A stretch of 64,000 nt of DNA from JACPYM01 sp963699175 (GCA_963699175.1 OY969418.1:4960001-5024000), one strand, 5' to 3'; shown: positions 18,188-26,658, counted from the stretch's first letter. A program made the numbers and translations. Notes: generated by a model not told the origin, from the sequence alone.

Positions 18188-19528
18188 ATGACCGAGAAGC
18201 TCATCATTCAAGGTGCGACCATCGTTACGCTGGATGCCGCCAATCGCATCTTTGCGGGCGATGTAACTATCGAGCGAGGCCGCATCACTGCGCTCGACCC
18301 GCCCTTGTCTGCCGCGTTTGATGCAGCGCACGACGAAGTGATTGATGCGCGCGGGCGCATGCTCTTGCCCGGCTTTGTGCAAACGCACATTCATCTTTGC
18401 CAAACTCTCTTTCGCGGAGCGGCGGATGACTTGGCGCTGATTGATTGGCTCAAACAGCGCGTTTGGCCGATGGAAGCGGCGCACACGCCAGCATCGCTTT
18501 ATGCCTCGGCGCGGCTGGGCATTGCGGAGTTGATGCGCGGTGGTACGACCTGCGCGCTGACGATGGAGACAGTCAATCATACTGAGGCCGTCTTTCAAGC
18601 GGTCGCTGAAGCAGGCTTCCGCGCCACGGTCGGCAAATGCATGATGGATCAGGGCGAGGATGTGCCCGCTCCGTTGAGCGAAGAGACTGAAGCATCGTTA
18701 GCCGAATCAATTGCGCTGCTCGAACGCTGGCATGGCCAGGCTAATGGGCGCATCCGCTACTGTTTCGCGCCGCGCTTTGCTGTGAGTTGCACGCGCGCTT
18801 TACTCGAACGAGTCGCGCAACTTTCGCGCGAGCGTGGCGTGCTTGTCCACACTCACGCTTCGGAAAACCGCGACGAGATTGCGTTGGTCGAGCGGATGAC
18901 TGGTCAACGCAATATTGAATATTTGCAGGCGGTCGGCCTGGCCAACGAGCGCGTTGTGCTGGCGCATTGCATCTGGCTTGATGAAAGCGAATTGAACATC
19001 CTGCACGACACCGGCACGCACGTTGCGCATTGCCCCTCGTCAAATCTCAAACTGGCTTCCGGCATTGCACCTGTCACCGAAATGCTTGAGCGCGGCATCT
19101 CAGTTTCGCTCGGTGCCGATGGCGCGCCCTGCAACAACCGGTTGGATATGTTCACCGAGATGCGCACAGCCGCGCTGTTGCAGAAAGTCCAACACGGCCC
19201 GCGCGCCTTGCCTGCGTTGAAGGCGCTGCGGATGGCGACGATTGACGGCGCGCGCGCGTTGGGTCTGCAAGCGGAAATCGGCAGCATCAAGGTCGGCAAG
19301 CGCGCAGATTTGCAGTTGCTCAACTTGAATTGCCTACACACAACGCCCCAGCCTGATCCGGTTTCGACGATTGTTTATGCGGCTGAAGCCAGCGATGTTG
19401 AGACGGTAATCATTGACGGTCAAATAGTGCTGCGAGATGGCAAATTCACGACGCTCGATGAAAAGGCGATTTGCGCCGAGGCAAACCAACAGGCGCATAC
19501 CCTTGCCCAATCGCTGACTAAGCTTTAG
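18188..19528 (+). CDS. MTA/SAH deaminase-like amidohydrolase
   Basis: This 446-residue cytoplasmic enzyme belongs to the Atz/Trz (MtaD/SsnA/chlorohydrolase) subfamily that deaminates methylthioadenosine, S-adenosylhomocysteine, 5'-deoxyadenosine or related purines. Metal ligands are visible in QTHIHLCQTLFRG (near residue 65), VHTHASE (near 220), VLAHC (near 258) and the catalytic Asp in LGADGAP (near 315). The KVGKRADLQLL strand closes the small beta domain. Start: ATG 18188 begins the canonical N-terminal beta strand (LIIQGATIVTLD); an earlier start would only add residues overlapping hisN. Likely co-transcribed with hisN. It is convergent with the PEGA/FGE gene, 11 bp apart. Confidence 0.85.
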   Translation: MTEKLIIQGATIVTLDAANRIFAGDVTIERGRITALDPPLSAAFDAAHDEVIDARGRMLLPGFVQTHIHLCQTLFRGAADDLALIDWLKQRVWPMEAAHTPASLYASARLGIAELMRGGTTCALTMETVNHTEAVFQAVAEAGFRATVGKCMMDQGEDVPAPLSEETEASLAESIALLERWHGQANGRIRYCFAPRFAVSCTRALLERVAQLSRERGVLVHTHASENRDEIALVERMTGQRNIEYLQAVGLANERVVLAHCIWLDESELNILHDTGTHVAHCPSSNLKLASGIAPVTEMLERGISVSLGADGAPCNNRLDMFTEMRTAALLQKVQHGPRALPALKALRMATIDGARALGLQAEIGSIKVGKRADLQLLNLNCLHTTPQPDPVSTIVYAAEASDVETVIIDGQIVLRDGKFTTLDEKAICAEANQQAHTLAQSLTKL

Positions 19529-19539
19529 GTCCGCAGCCA

Positions 19540-20844
19540 CTATCGCTTAATCTCACGCACAACTCGGAACCCAATGTCCGCGCGGCCTTGTGAGGGCGAG
19601 AAAGCATTCCGCTCAAACACGCGCAAGCGACTGTTGCCGCGCGTTGGAGCGCCACCGCGAATGACCCGCAGCGCGTCACCCTCCTTCGACTTTTTGGCTT
19701 TGGGAGGTTGGGCAGGCCCGGTAGGATTCTGCCGTTCGCGCCGCTTGTAGTAATCAGGGTCATACCAATCCTGACACCATTCCCATACCACCCCGATTGA
19801 CTGGTACACATTGCCTGCCCCGCGCGCAGCCTTCTCCCACTCGGCTTCGGTTGGTAGACGATAGTGCGCGCCACTCTGTTGGCTGAGCCAATGACAAAAA
19901 GCTGTCGCATCTTCCCAAGTGACGCCAACCACCGGTTCGTCAGCGCGGTTCGGCGGATAATTGCGGCCTTGCCAGCCGGAGAGCTGCGCACTTGGCAGTT
20001 GATGATTGGTAGCCTCCACGAACATCTTGTAGACGCGGTTAGTTACCTCGCGGCGCGCAATTTCATAGTCGTTGAGATAGACGGGATGCGCGGGCTTGGC
20101 ATCTTTCGCCCCGGCATCGTTGCCCATCACAAAATCGCCTGCTACCACACGAATCATTTCGGGATTGATAACTGGCGCTAAGGCAATCTCGACATTTTTT
20201 GTCACACCAGCAACCACTTCGACCACTCCGCGCCACTCGCTGAAACCGGTTTTGGCTGCCCGCACTTGATGCTTGCCAGGCAGGAGACCGTCTACGGAAA
20301 TCTGTTGTCCGGCGATGCTCTTAACGCTCAGCTTCTCGTCAATAAAGACCTCGGTGCCAGGTTGGTTGACTAAAATGGCTAGCTTGCCAGTCGGCGTCTT
20401 TTTCTTTTGTGGAATATCGAAGCTCGTGCTTGGCGCTTTCACCTCGACCGGGCCAGCCCACATTTCATAGCCGTCCGCCGAGACGCGTAGTTGATGCTCA
20501 CCCGGCGCGATGGCACTCAGCGAAAGCCTGCCGTCGCGGCCTACTACACCGCGCGCCTGTCCATCGAGTTCAACAATCGAATTTGGCGCGGCCAACACAG
20601 TCAAGCGCGCAGCATTGCCTGGCGTCGGGCGTGTTTTGGTCGTTGTTGAAGTTCTACCGGTAGAATTGCCAGTGGTCTTGGAAGACGCCGGTTCTTTAGC
20701 TTTTGGTTTTTCAGTTTTTACGGCAGGCTTGTTCTTCGGTATGTCACGCCCTGTCGGATTCTGCGCGAAGCAGACAACTCCAGCCAGCGTAATCAGCCAG
20801 CATAAGCCAATAACGAATTGGGCAAAGGCTCTTTGAGCAACCAT
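19540..20844 (-). CDS. PEGA-repeat protein with FGE/SUMF1 domain
   Basis: A 434-residue exported protein: signal peptide (1-27), a Lys/Thr/Pro-rich linker (30-75), two PEGA repeats (about 80-145 and 150-215, each ending in PGEHQLRVSADGYE or PGKHQVRAAKTGFSEW), then a formylglycine-generating-enzyme-like domain from residue 230. The last is shown by GDFVMGNDAG, YEIARREVTNRVYKMFVEAT, VVGVTWEDATAFCHWLS, YRLPTEAEWEKAARG and the final VIRGG...DIGFRVVRE. The family's usual YPWG block after AARG is shortened to a few residues, and I see no catalytic cysteine pair, so it is probably a binding or structural module rather than an active FGE. It is paralogous in its C-terminal half to the gene on the other side of the miniature element. 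Confidence 0.83.
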   Translation of the reverse strand: MVAQRAFAQFVIGLCWLITLAGVVCFAQNPTGRDIPKNKPAVKTEKPKAKEPASSKTTGNSTGRTSTTTKTRPTPGNAARLTVLAAPNSIVELDGQARGVVGRDGRLSLSAIAPGEHQLRVSADGYEMWAGPVEVKAPSTSFDIPQKKKTPTGKLAILVNQPGTEVFIDEKLSVKSIAGQQISVDGLLPGKHQVRAAKTGFSEWRGVVEVVAGVTKNVEIALAPVINPEMIRVVAGDFVMGNDAGAKDAKPAHPVYLNDYEIARREVTNRVYKMFVEATNHQLPSAQLSGWQGRNYPPNRADEPVVGVTWEDATAFCHWLSQQSGAHYRLPTEAEWEKAARGAGNVYQSIGVVWEWCQDWYDPDYYKRRERQNPTGPAQPPKAKKSKEGDALRVIRGGAPTRGNSRLRVFERNAFSPSQGRADIGFRVVREIKR

Positions 20845-20863
20845 ATTTTTGATTGAGCCAAAA

Positions 20864-21197
20864 TTAAACAGCTGATGTTACGCAGCGCGGAAAATCGTTT
20901 TAGGTTTGACGCCCTTCTCAGCGCCGGAGGCGCGGTCGGAAATTAGCCGGTGGTGGAGCAAAGCGTAACCACCGGAAAGTCGAACGCCGCAATCTCGCGT
21001 CCCGGCTGGGACGCTGGACAGGACATTGATTTCGCGCCCATTGTCTATCCTGCGCCCCTACTGGGGCGCGGTCACTTGACGCGTGTTACCGGTGGTTTCA
21101 CTTCGTTCCACCACCGGCTAATTTCCGCTGTGCCTCCGGCACAAAAACATGTCAATTCCAAACTCGACTTTCTTACTGCGTAACATCAGTTAAACAG
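20864..21197. mobile_element. Miniature inverted-repeat element with 8-bp target duplication
   Basis: A 318-bp non-coding element (20872-21189) begins with CTGATGTTACGCAG and ends with its exact reverse complement (21176-21189). It is flanked on both sides by the same 8 bases TTAAACAG (20864-20871 and 21190-21197), the target-site duplication left by transposition. Inside, arms 20923-20975 and 21089-21140 are near-perfect inverted copies of about 52 bp. Each arm has its own CCGGTGGT/ACCACCGG hairpin, and a GCGCCCC-TACT-GGGGCGC hairpin sits in the middle (21052-21069). No ORF of interest is present, so it must be moved by a transposase elsewhere. It separates the two FGE-domain genes. Confidence 0.85.
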
Positions 21198-21233
21198 ATA
21201 GAAATGAGCCCCGTCCAAAGCCAAGCAATCACA

Positions 21234-22955
21234 TCATTGCGCATTACGGGCACAACGAAAGCCGGTTTTCGGATAGACCTTATCGGCCTGCACAACACCG
21301 CGATAAGTCGCGGTAGCACGTTCATTGCGCACGTCATACGCGCCGCCGCGAATCACTTTACGGTCGGTCGCGATCAATTCCTGGGTCAAATACGAACGTA
21401 GATCACTGGCCGTCCATTCCCAGACATTGCCGCATAGGTCAAGTACGCCGAAGGGACTTGCGCCACCTGGGTAGCGGCCAACTTCGACGATTTTACCCGT
21501 GCCGCTTTCTGCCGTATTAGCAAACTCAGGATTCCATTCCGAACCCCAGGGATAAAGGCGTCCATCACGCCCTCTGGCAGCAAACTCCCATTCCTCTTCC
21601 GTCGGCAACCGTTTGCCTTCCCAAGCAGCAAAAGCCACTGCATCATCCCACGAAACATTGACCACGGGAAATTTTTCTTCCCCAGCAGGAGGTTGATTGC
21701 CGCGCCAATGTTGCGGCATACGATGCTCAGTGGCTTCGACAAAAAATTTATACCGCTCGTTAGTGACTTCAGTGCGATCCAGATAAAAAGGCTTTACTTC
21801 AACCAGGTGTTGCGGTTTTTCATATTCGTCCCCGTCTTCACGCCCCATATCGAAGACGCCACCAGCGAGATAGACCATGCCAACAGGCGCGGCAGCCGAA
21901 GCGGCTGCGTCAGCCTGCTGCGGCGATACTGAAACAGTAGCTTGCGATTCTGGTTTCAGTTCAGGGGTCGGCTTCAGGGTAACTTTCGTTGGGCGGCGCG
22001 AAGCTTGCCAGAAGGTCACGAGTAGAAAAGCCAACACCGCCAAGCCAGCTATCACTACCCAAGCCCCCCAACGCGGACGATCAGCAGGCAGGCGATTCGT
22101 ATCTGCATCCACCCAGGGGAAGCTCAACGGTGGCGTGGCGCCACCCGCAACTGTCTCATGCCCAGGTCGGGGTGGACGACTCAACTCTTCCTGACTCAAT
22201 GTTTCGCGCAAGTGGCGCAATTGTTCAGCCGCCTCAACGCCAGGCGGGGGTAGCTCCGTCGTTACCCGGTCTTTCTCGACAATGCGCGTTGACGGTTCAG
22301 TTTTTGTGGAAGGCGCTTCTTTAGCGACAGGCGGTTTTGTCTCTTGGGCCGGCGCAGGGGTCTTGCGTAGTTGTTCGACATTGACGATGGCGCCTTTACC
22401 CGTGTCGCGCACGTTGTAAAGCGGTTCTTCTTCGAGGGTCGTGGCCAACGGATCAACTGCATTTTCAACCGGCGCACTCGTGGGCTTAGCTGGCGCGCCG
22501 TTGATAGGCGCGGTGAGCCGCATGCCGCAGTTTTCGCAGAAATGCGAATGTGGTGAGCCGGCAGCTCCACAATAAGCACACGGCAAACTTTTCGCTTCCG
22601 GTACTTCTTCAATCGTTACTGCCAAGCTCGCCGCCGAAGCTGCGGTGGCCGCGTGCAAATTCAGTTGCAAAGCGCGGTCACGATCCAAGCCGCAACGCTT
22701 GCAGTAAAGCCAACTGCTGCGCCAATACGTGCCACAGTTATAACAAGAGCCTGTCACCGTCTCCTGGTTCGCGACGCCAGCCTTCGCGCCACAATGCTGA
22801 CAGCCTTTCTCGCCACGCGGCAGGCGCGCACCACAGCGCGTACAGCACAGCGACTCAGTCACCGGCTCGCTCAAATCGCGCACCAGGGGCTGGCCGCAGT
22901 TGCGACAGAATTTGAGTTCTTCGGAATATTCCAGATTACAGGCCGTGCAATACAT
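21234..22955 (-). CDS. Zinc-ribbon protein with membrane helix and FGE/SUMF1 domain
   Basis: A 573-residue protein. The N-terminal 150 residues carry at least four zinc-ribbon knuckles in CxxC pairs (CTACN...CRNC, CTRCG...CQHC, CYNC...CKRC, CAYC...CENC). A disordered Pro/Glu/Thr-rich linker follows, then one membrane helix near residue 305 (AWVVIAGLAVLAFLLVTF) and an outside FGE-like domain from about 355: GGVFDMGREDG, FYLDRTEVTNERYKFFVEAT, RLPTEEEWEFAARGRDGRLYPWG, VLDLCGNVWEWT and VIRGGAYD...GFRCA. Unlike the neighbouring PEGA protein it keeps the full YPWG and GNVWEW blocks, but only the last Cys of the active pair is seen. The architecture suggests a membrane sensor joining a cytoplasmic zinc module to an extracytoplasmic binding domain. 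Function unproven. Confidence 0.83.
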   Translation of the reverse strand: MYCTACNLEYSEELKFCRNCGQPLVRDLSEPVTESLCCTRCGARLPRGEKGCQHCGAKAGVANQETVTGSCYNCGTYWRSSWLYCKRCGLDRDRALQLNLHAATAASAASLAVTIEEVPEAKSLPCAYCGAAGSPHSHFCENCGMRLTAPINGAPAKPTSAPVENAVDPLATTLEEEPLYNVRDTGKGAIVNVEQLRKTPAPAQETKPPVAKEAPSTKTEPSTRIVEKDRVTTELPPPGVEAAEQLRHLRETLSQEELSRPPRPGHETVAGGATPPLSFPWVDADTNRLPADRPRWGAWVVIAGLAVLAFLLVTFWQASRRPTKVTLKPTPELKPESQATVSVSPQQADAAASAAAPVGMVYLAGGVFDMGREDGDEYEKPQHLVEVKPFYLDRTEVTNERYKFFVEATEHRMPQHWRGNQPPAGEEKFPVVNVSWDDAVAFAAWEGKRLPTEEEWEFAARGRDGRLYPWGSEWNPEFANTAESGTGKIVEVGRYPGGASPFGVLDLCGNVWEWTASDLRSYLTQELIATDRKVIRGGAYDVRNERATATYRGVVQADKVYPKTGFRCARNAQ

Positions 22956-23187
22956 AGCAAGCTGCTATTGGTGCAAGCTTCTTGTCTCGAAAAACCAATC
23001 CGAGCGGGACTTGTTGGGGCGTGTTTATCATAATGTCCGTTTATCACTAGGTGCAAGGATAGCGCTCCTGAACATTTGAACACAAAATCTGAATGGTGTT
23101 ACGCCGCTGCACAATTACTTAACACGCTCACGTTCTCGCTCAGCCAAATTGATACGAAAGAAAATTGAAAAAAGTTGAAATCAACTC

Positions 23188-23216
23188 TTGTCTTTCTCTT
23201 ACGTTTGTCATACACT
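23188..23216 (+). promoter_or_regulatory. Candidate forward promoter in long intergenic region
   Basis: TTGTCT (23188-23193), a 17-bp spacer and TACACT (23211-23216), each matching the sigma-70 consensus in four of six positions. A transcript from about 23223 would run into the structured element ending at 23655, so it may make a non-coding or leader RNA. Moderate evidence only. Confidence 0.35.
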
Positions 23217-23552
23217 CCGCGCGTGCTGTTTCACTGTTGAAACGACACAGAACCCACATCTTTCATAACAATGATTGCTGCGTGATACGTTGTAGTAGCT
23301 CGCTGACGTAGGGCGCGTTTCAGCTCTTTAGGGCTGCCCAAGTTTCGGCAGAGACTAAAAAGAGGATCCACGCTGTGTGGCAGTTGCAATAGCCTAGCGG
23401 CAAAAGTTATTTGGAAACCGAAAACGCTTGAATAGAGAGTAAACACAGACTTGCTGCGCAATATGACCTGATGTTTTGGATAGGTAAGTGATTTTGTATG
23501 GTTGCTAAGCGTTTTCACTGCTGACAAAGGACCAAACAATTTTCCGGTTCCT

Positions 23553-23655
23553 GCCTGAAGCACCACGAACCTCAGCCTGGGTCTACGCCCATCCAGCTCG
23601 GTTGCCCGCACCGAGCTGGATGTGGCAGAAGCCCACAGCGCTTCAGGCTTTTTCT
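23553..23655 (+). ncRNA. Structured RNA-like or palindromic repeat element with U-tract
   Basis: An outer stem GCCTGAAGC (23553-23561)/GCTTCAGGC (23640-23648) is followed directly by a T-run, as in an intrinsic terminator. It encloses a perfect 12-bp hairpin (CATCCAGCTCGG at 23590-23601 with 23611-23622), a TGGG/CCCA stem (23578-23591) that competes with it for two bases, and a GGC-AGAA-GCC hairpin (23624-23633). The result is a multibranched fold about 100 nt long before the VOC gene. It could be a regulatory leader, the end of a small RNA, or a copy of a dispersed palindromic repeat; I match it to no known RNA family. Confidence 0.45.
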
Positions 23656-23719
23656 AGAGCCGGGTTGTTTCACAAGCAAGACAAGCAATCACCCACGCTT
23701 CAGAGAGGAGAAAAAAGTA

Positions 23720-24538
23720 ATGGCAGAAGTTACCAGACATTTTCCCGGCACGTTCTGCTGGGTTGAGTTGAGCACGCCGGATGCGCTGGCGGCCAACCGT
23801 TTCTACAGTGAGTTGTTCGGCTGGCGGCGCAGTTTTATGCCGATGGAGGACGGTCGTTTCTACACAACGCTCCAACTGGACGGCAAAGACGTCGGTGCCT
23901 TTCACGAAGTTTATGAAGAGAACAGTCAGCCGGATGCGGCAACCGGTTGGCGTTTATACATTGCCACCGACAACGTAGATAAAAGCGTGCAGAAAGCTCT
24001 CGCGCTGGGCGGCACGCTGTTGTCACCGCCCATGGATGTAAGCGAGGTCGGGCGCATTGCTGTGATGCAAGACCCGACTGGTGCAGTCTTCGCGTTATGG
24101 CAGGCACGCGATCACATCGGCGCAGAAGTCATCAATCAATCCGGTGCTCTCTCTTGGCAAGAGTTGGTGACGACGGATTTTGAGACGGCCAGAGACTTCT
24201 ATGCCAGCTTGTTTGGCTGGCAAACCCAGACGCGAGCGGCGGGGGCGAAGACTTACACGACCTTCAAAGTGAAGAAGCCCGCTCAGGAAACCGGCGGAAT
24301 TCAGCCATCAAATACAACCCTGACAAACGACAAGTCGCAATGGCTGGCCTACTTCGCAGTCGAAGATTTCGAGAAGAGCATGCGCAAAGCGCAGACCCTG
24401 GGCGCAAAAGTCAAAACTGGGCCAACCGAGATGCCCACCTTGGGCCGCTGCGCGACGCTCGAAGACCCGCAAGGCGCGCTCTTTTCTATCGTCAGCACGC
24501 AGCAGGAAAATTATTGGCAGATGTTGGCGGCTGCTTAA
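23720..24538 (+). CDS. Tandem VOC (glyoxalase-fold) protein
   Basis: A 272-residue cytoplasmic protein with two vicinal-oxygen-chelate domains: residues about 5-125 (FCWVELSTPDALAANRFYSELFGW... DPTGAVFALWQA) and about 135-265 (SWQELVTTDFETARDFYASLFGW... DPQGALFSIVS). The paired D..A..FY..LFGW and DP.GA.F motifs are those of the subgroup often annotated as hydroxylases or PhnB/glyoxalase-like. The reaction cannot be assigned. An AGAGGAG site lies about 10 bases before the ATG. It is the first of three VOC-domain genes in this region and stands downstream of the structured intergenic element. Confidence 0.88.
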   Translation: MAEVTRHFPGTFCWVELSTPDALAANRFYSELFGWRRSFMPMEDGRFYTTLQLDGKDVGAFHEVYEENSQPDAATGWRLYIATDNVDKSVQKALALGGTLLSPPMDVSEVGRIAVMQDPTGAVFALWQARDHIGAEVINQSGALSWQELVTTDFETARDFYASLFGWQTQTRAAGAKTYTTFKVKKPAQETGGIQPSNTTLTNDKSQWLAYFAVEDFEKSMRKAQTLGAKVKTGPTEMPTLGRCATLEDPQGALFSIVSTQQENYWQMLAAA

Positions 24539-24654
24539 GACTCACACGAGTCAGTGCCAGCCCAGCCAACATCCTCTTGGTTGATGTTTCCCCTCTAAGT
24601 TCAAACGATAATTCAAAACAAAAAATCAAACCGATTGGCAAAATGGAGGTCAAG

Positions 24655-25413
24655 ATGTCTGAGTACGAACCGATAGCAACGCAAGGAGCTTACGATGATG
24701 CTACCCGCAAACAACATCGCGCCGCCTGGGATCGCACGATCCTGGGGATCGCCGTCTTCTGCGGCATTGCATCGTGGATTCTGGTCTATTCGCTTTTTCC
24801 TGGTAGACATTGGGTGCTGCGTGCGGTGCTGGCGACACTTTATGTCTACGCGATCGAGCGCGTACTGCTCTTACTCCGCAAAGGGCTAATGACGACTTAC
24901 GAAACGCCGCGTGAGATCAATACCGCCATCGCGGGGATTCTAGGATTGTTCGCCGTGATTGCCGTCAACGTCGTTTGTCACTTCGCTCAGCAGATGGCTG
25001 ATGCGAGGCTGAATCCTTATCTACTTGAGTATCTGCGTTGGGGGTTAGTGATTGTGCCGGTGGCAGTGATGGGCTTGGGCATCTGGCTGCAATCGCAAGA
25101 CCCGGTGGCGCGGCGCGAAGCGCTGGAACGCCGCGAGCGTGGTGAGCGCACTGAATTCAAGACCAACGCGCGGCGCGATGCCTTGCACCACCCTACAATG
25201 GTCGCCACCAAGAACCTGATCGCCGAGATCACGGCGGAAGCGATGGCTGAAGAATGGATCGAAGAAGTGCGCGGCGAATTGCCCGGCACAGTCCGTGCGC
25301 GGCTCGACGCCAAATTGCGTACACGTAATCGCCCGCAGCAGAACTATGCCGATTACCAATCCGGTTATATGAATGGCGCCTCCTACTACGACGAAACGCC
25401 GGGAAAATATTGA
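24655..25413 (+). CDS. Four-helix membrane protein, unknown family
   Basis: A 252-residue protein. The first 140 residues contain four hydrophobic segments (about 25-46, 48-72, 82-105 and 119-140); the last 110 are soluble, highly charged and helical (ARREALERRERGERTE, then IAEITAEAMAEEWIEEVRGELPG) and end in a Tyr/Asn/Gly-rich tail. The start at ATG 24655 is set by GGAGGT 5-6 bases upstream; the longer open frame that runs back into the VOC gene is not meaningful. I do not recognise the family. The next gene begins 6 bp downstream, so the two are probably one operon and may work together. Confidence 0.65.
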   Translation: MSEYEPIATQGAYDDATRKQHRAAWDRTILGIAVFCGIASWILVYSLFPGRHWVLRAVLATLYVYAIERVLLLLRKGLMTTYETPREINTAIAGILGLFAVIAVNVVCHFAQQMADARLNPYLLEYLRWGLVIVPVAVMGLGIWLQSQDPVARREALERRERGERTEFKTNARRDALHHPTMVATKNLIAEITAEAMAEEWIEEVRGELPGTVRARLDAKLRTRNRPQQNYADYQSGYMNGASYYDETPGKY

Positions 25414-25418
25414 CGCCG

Positions 25419-26045
25419 ATGGTTTCAGACCACGCGATGAATGGTCTGCCTCATTCCGTTGCCCCTTTCCTCAGGCAGGAATCATCGGCGCGACACCACG
25501 AGTCAGCGGCTGACCGGCGGCCTCTGCCTGCTGAATTCAGGGCGGAGGAGTTCGACGCTAATCGCAAGCACGCAGCCACTGTCCAAGCTGAAGAGCAATT
25601 TTTCGAGACCCGGCATAACGGCACCGACGGCAATGCGGTGATTATACCGTTCAACCCAGTCACACACGGCGAGAGTCGGAGCGCGCAAAATCGTAATGGA
25701 CATGAAATCTCAATTCCCATTGCCGCTAAGCCACGGCCCGTCGCAATTGAAAAGCCTCGCGCGAAGGCCAAGCCAGTGAAAGCAAAGCCGCCAGAGATGG
25801 TCAACGGCACCAAACCGCCGCGTGTCGGCGTTAATATCGAATGGGTACAGAAAGGCGTTGGCTGGGATTGCCGCGAGGTCTATTACGTCGGCAAACAACG
25901 CCGCCGCCGCCACCTGGGTCACATCGGCAAACAGAAGTGGGAAGAGATGCAGGAACAAAACAAAGGTAAGGCATTGGAGGATGTCCTGCGCGAGTGGATT
26001 GAAGTACGCCGGGCCGAGAAGAGCATGAGCTTGAAGAGCGAATAG
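25419..26045 (+). CDS. Unknown protein with conserved-looking basic C-terminal domain
   Basis: A 208-residue cytoplasmic protein. The first 130 residues are low-complexity and likely disordered (many Glu, Arg, Pro, Lys). The last 75 form a compact domain with WVQKGVGWDCREVYYVGKQ, RRRRHLGHIGKQKWEEM and LREWIEVRRAEK. The strand-turn-strand followed by a basic patch resembles integrase-type arm-binding (AP2-like) folds, suggesting nucleic-acid binding, but this is only an impression. It starts 6 bp after the preceding membrane protein. There is no recognisable transposase or integrase nearby. Confidence 0.6.
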   Translation: MVSDHAMNGLPHSVAPFLRQESSARHHESAADRRPLPAEFRAEEFDANRKHAATVQAEEQFFETRHNGTDGNAVIIPFNPVTHGESRSAQNRNGHEISIPIAAKPRPVAIEKPRAKAKPVKAKPPEMVNGTKPPRVGVNIEWVQKGVGWDCREVYYVGKQRRRRHLGHIGKQKWEEMQEQNKGKALEDVLREWIEVRRAEKSMSLKSE

Positions 26046-26188
26046 CCGGTCAAGCTCGCGGGTGAATTGACAGCTTTATTTGGGGAGTAGAGAATGCCAG
26101 CCCTCAGCGGTGCAACACAGGGCCACGGCAAAGGCGCAGACGACTTCATTATTAGCTTGAACCAGCAGTATCGGTGCGGACGGTTTAG

Positions 26189-26640
26189 ATGATGACACGC
26201 AAACACGAACATCAAATCGAATTGCCAGTCACACCTGAGCGTGTCTTTGCGTTACTGCACACGCCGAGTGATATTTGCGCCTCCTGGTGGTTTGCGTCCT
26301 CAGCCATTGTGCTGCCCCAGACGAACGGCCTTTGGGCCGCGGTCTGGGGCGAGGCCGATGAGCCGGATTACATCTCGGCAGCGACCATAGCGGTCTTCGA
26401 GCCGCCGCGCCGCCTAGTCTTCAGCGACTTCTCAAGTATTTCGCCAAAACCGGTGCTCTTCCCTTTCAAGCAAAGCTCACGACTGAATTCAGCGTTGAGC
26501 CGCGTGGCACGGGCGCGTTGTTGCGTGTCGTGCAGGCCGGCTTTCCGTATGAGCCGGTCGCTGATGAATTTTATGCGGCTTGCGAGCAAGGTTGGCACGC
26601 TACCTTCGCTTTCGATCAAACGCTATCTAACGGGCAGTGA
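26189..26640 (+). pseudogene. Frameshifted SRPBCC/AHSA1-like gene
   Basis: The frame from ATG 26189 gives the start of an AHSA1-type START-fold protein (QIELPVTPERVFALLHTPSDICASWW, ..PPRRLVFSDF). Near 26438 it slips. The rest of the family, KYFAKTGALPFQAKLTTEF with VEPRGTGALLRVV and GWHATFAFDQTL, is in another frame, ending in TGA at 26638-26640. Removing two bases (the repeated TC in TTCTCAAG) would restore one 150-residue protein (DFKYFAKTG). This is either a recent 2-bp duplication or an assembly error. An intact SRPBCC gene lies 18 bp downstream. Confidence 0.75.
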
Positions 26641-26658
26641 ATCGTAGGAGTCATTGCA

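Larger units (their letters stand above)
22956..23719. other. Long intergenic region (764 bp) without a supported gene
   Basis: No ORF here has a ribosome site or recognisable product; the 126-codon frame on the minus strand has no family features. The region holds a candidate forward promoter (23188-23216), the hairpin GTTTCA/TGAAAC just downstream of it, and a structured segment with a terminator-like end (23553-23655). The left part should also contain the promoter of the zinc-ribbon/FGE gene: TATGAT near 23026-23031 on the minus strand is the best -10-like match, but its -35 is poor. Confidence 0.5.

Noticed and set aside
23231..23611. A 126-codon minus-strand ORF in the long intergenic region
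   Set aside because: No ribosome site, no domain, and it runs through the palindromic structured element; likely chance.
23223..23655. tmRNA, RNase P RNA or SRP RNA in the long intergenic region
   Set aside because: None of the conserved sequences of these RNAs (for example GAGGAAAGTCCGGGC, the tmRNA 3' end or GGAAGCAGCC) is found.
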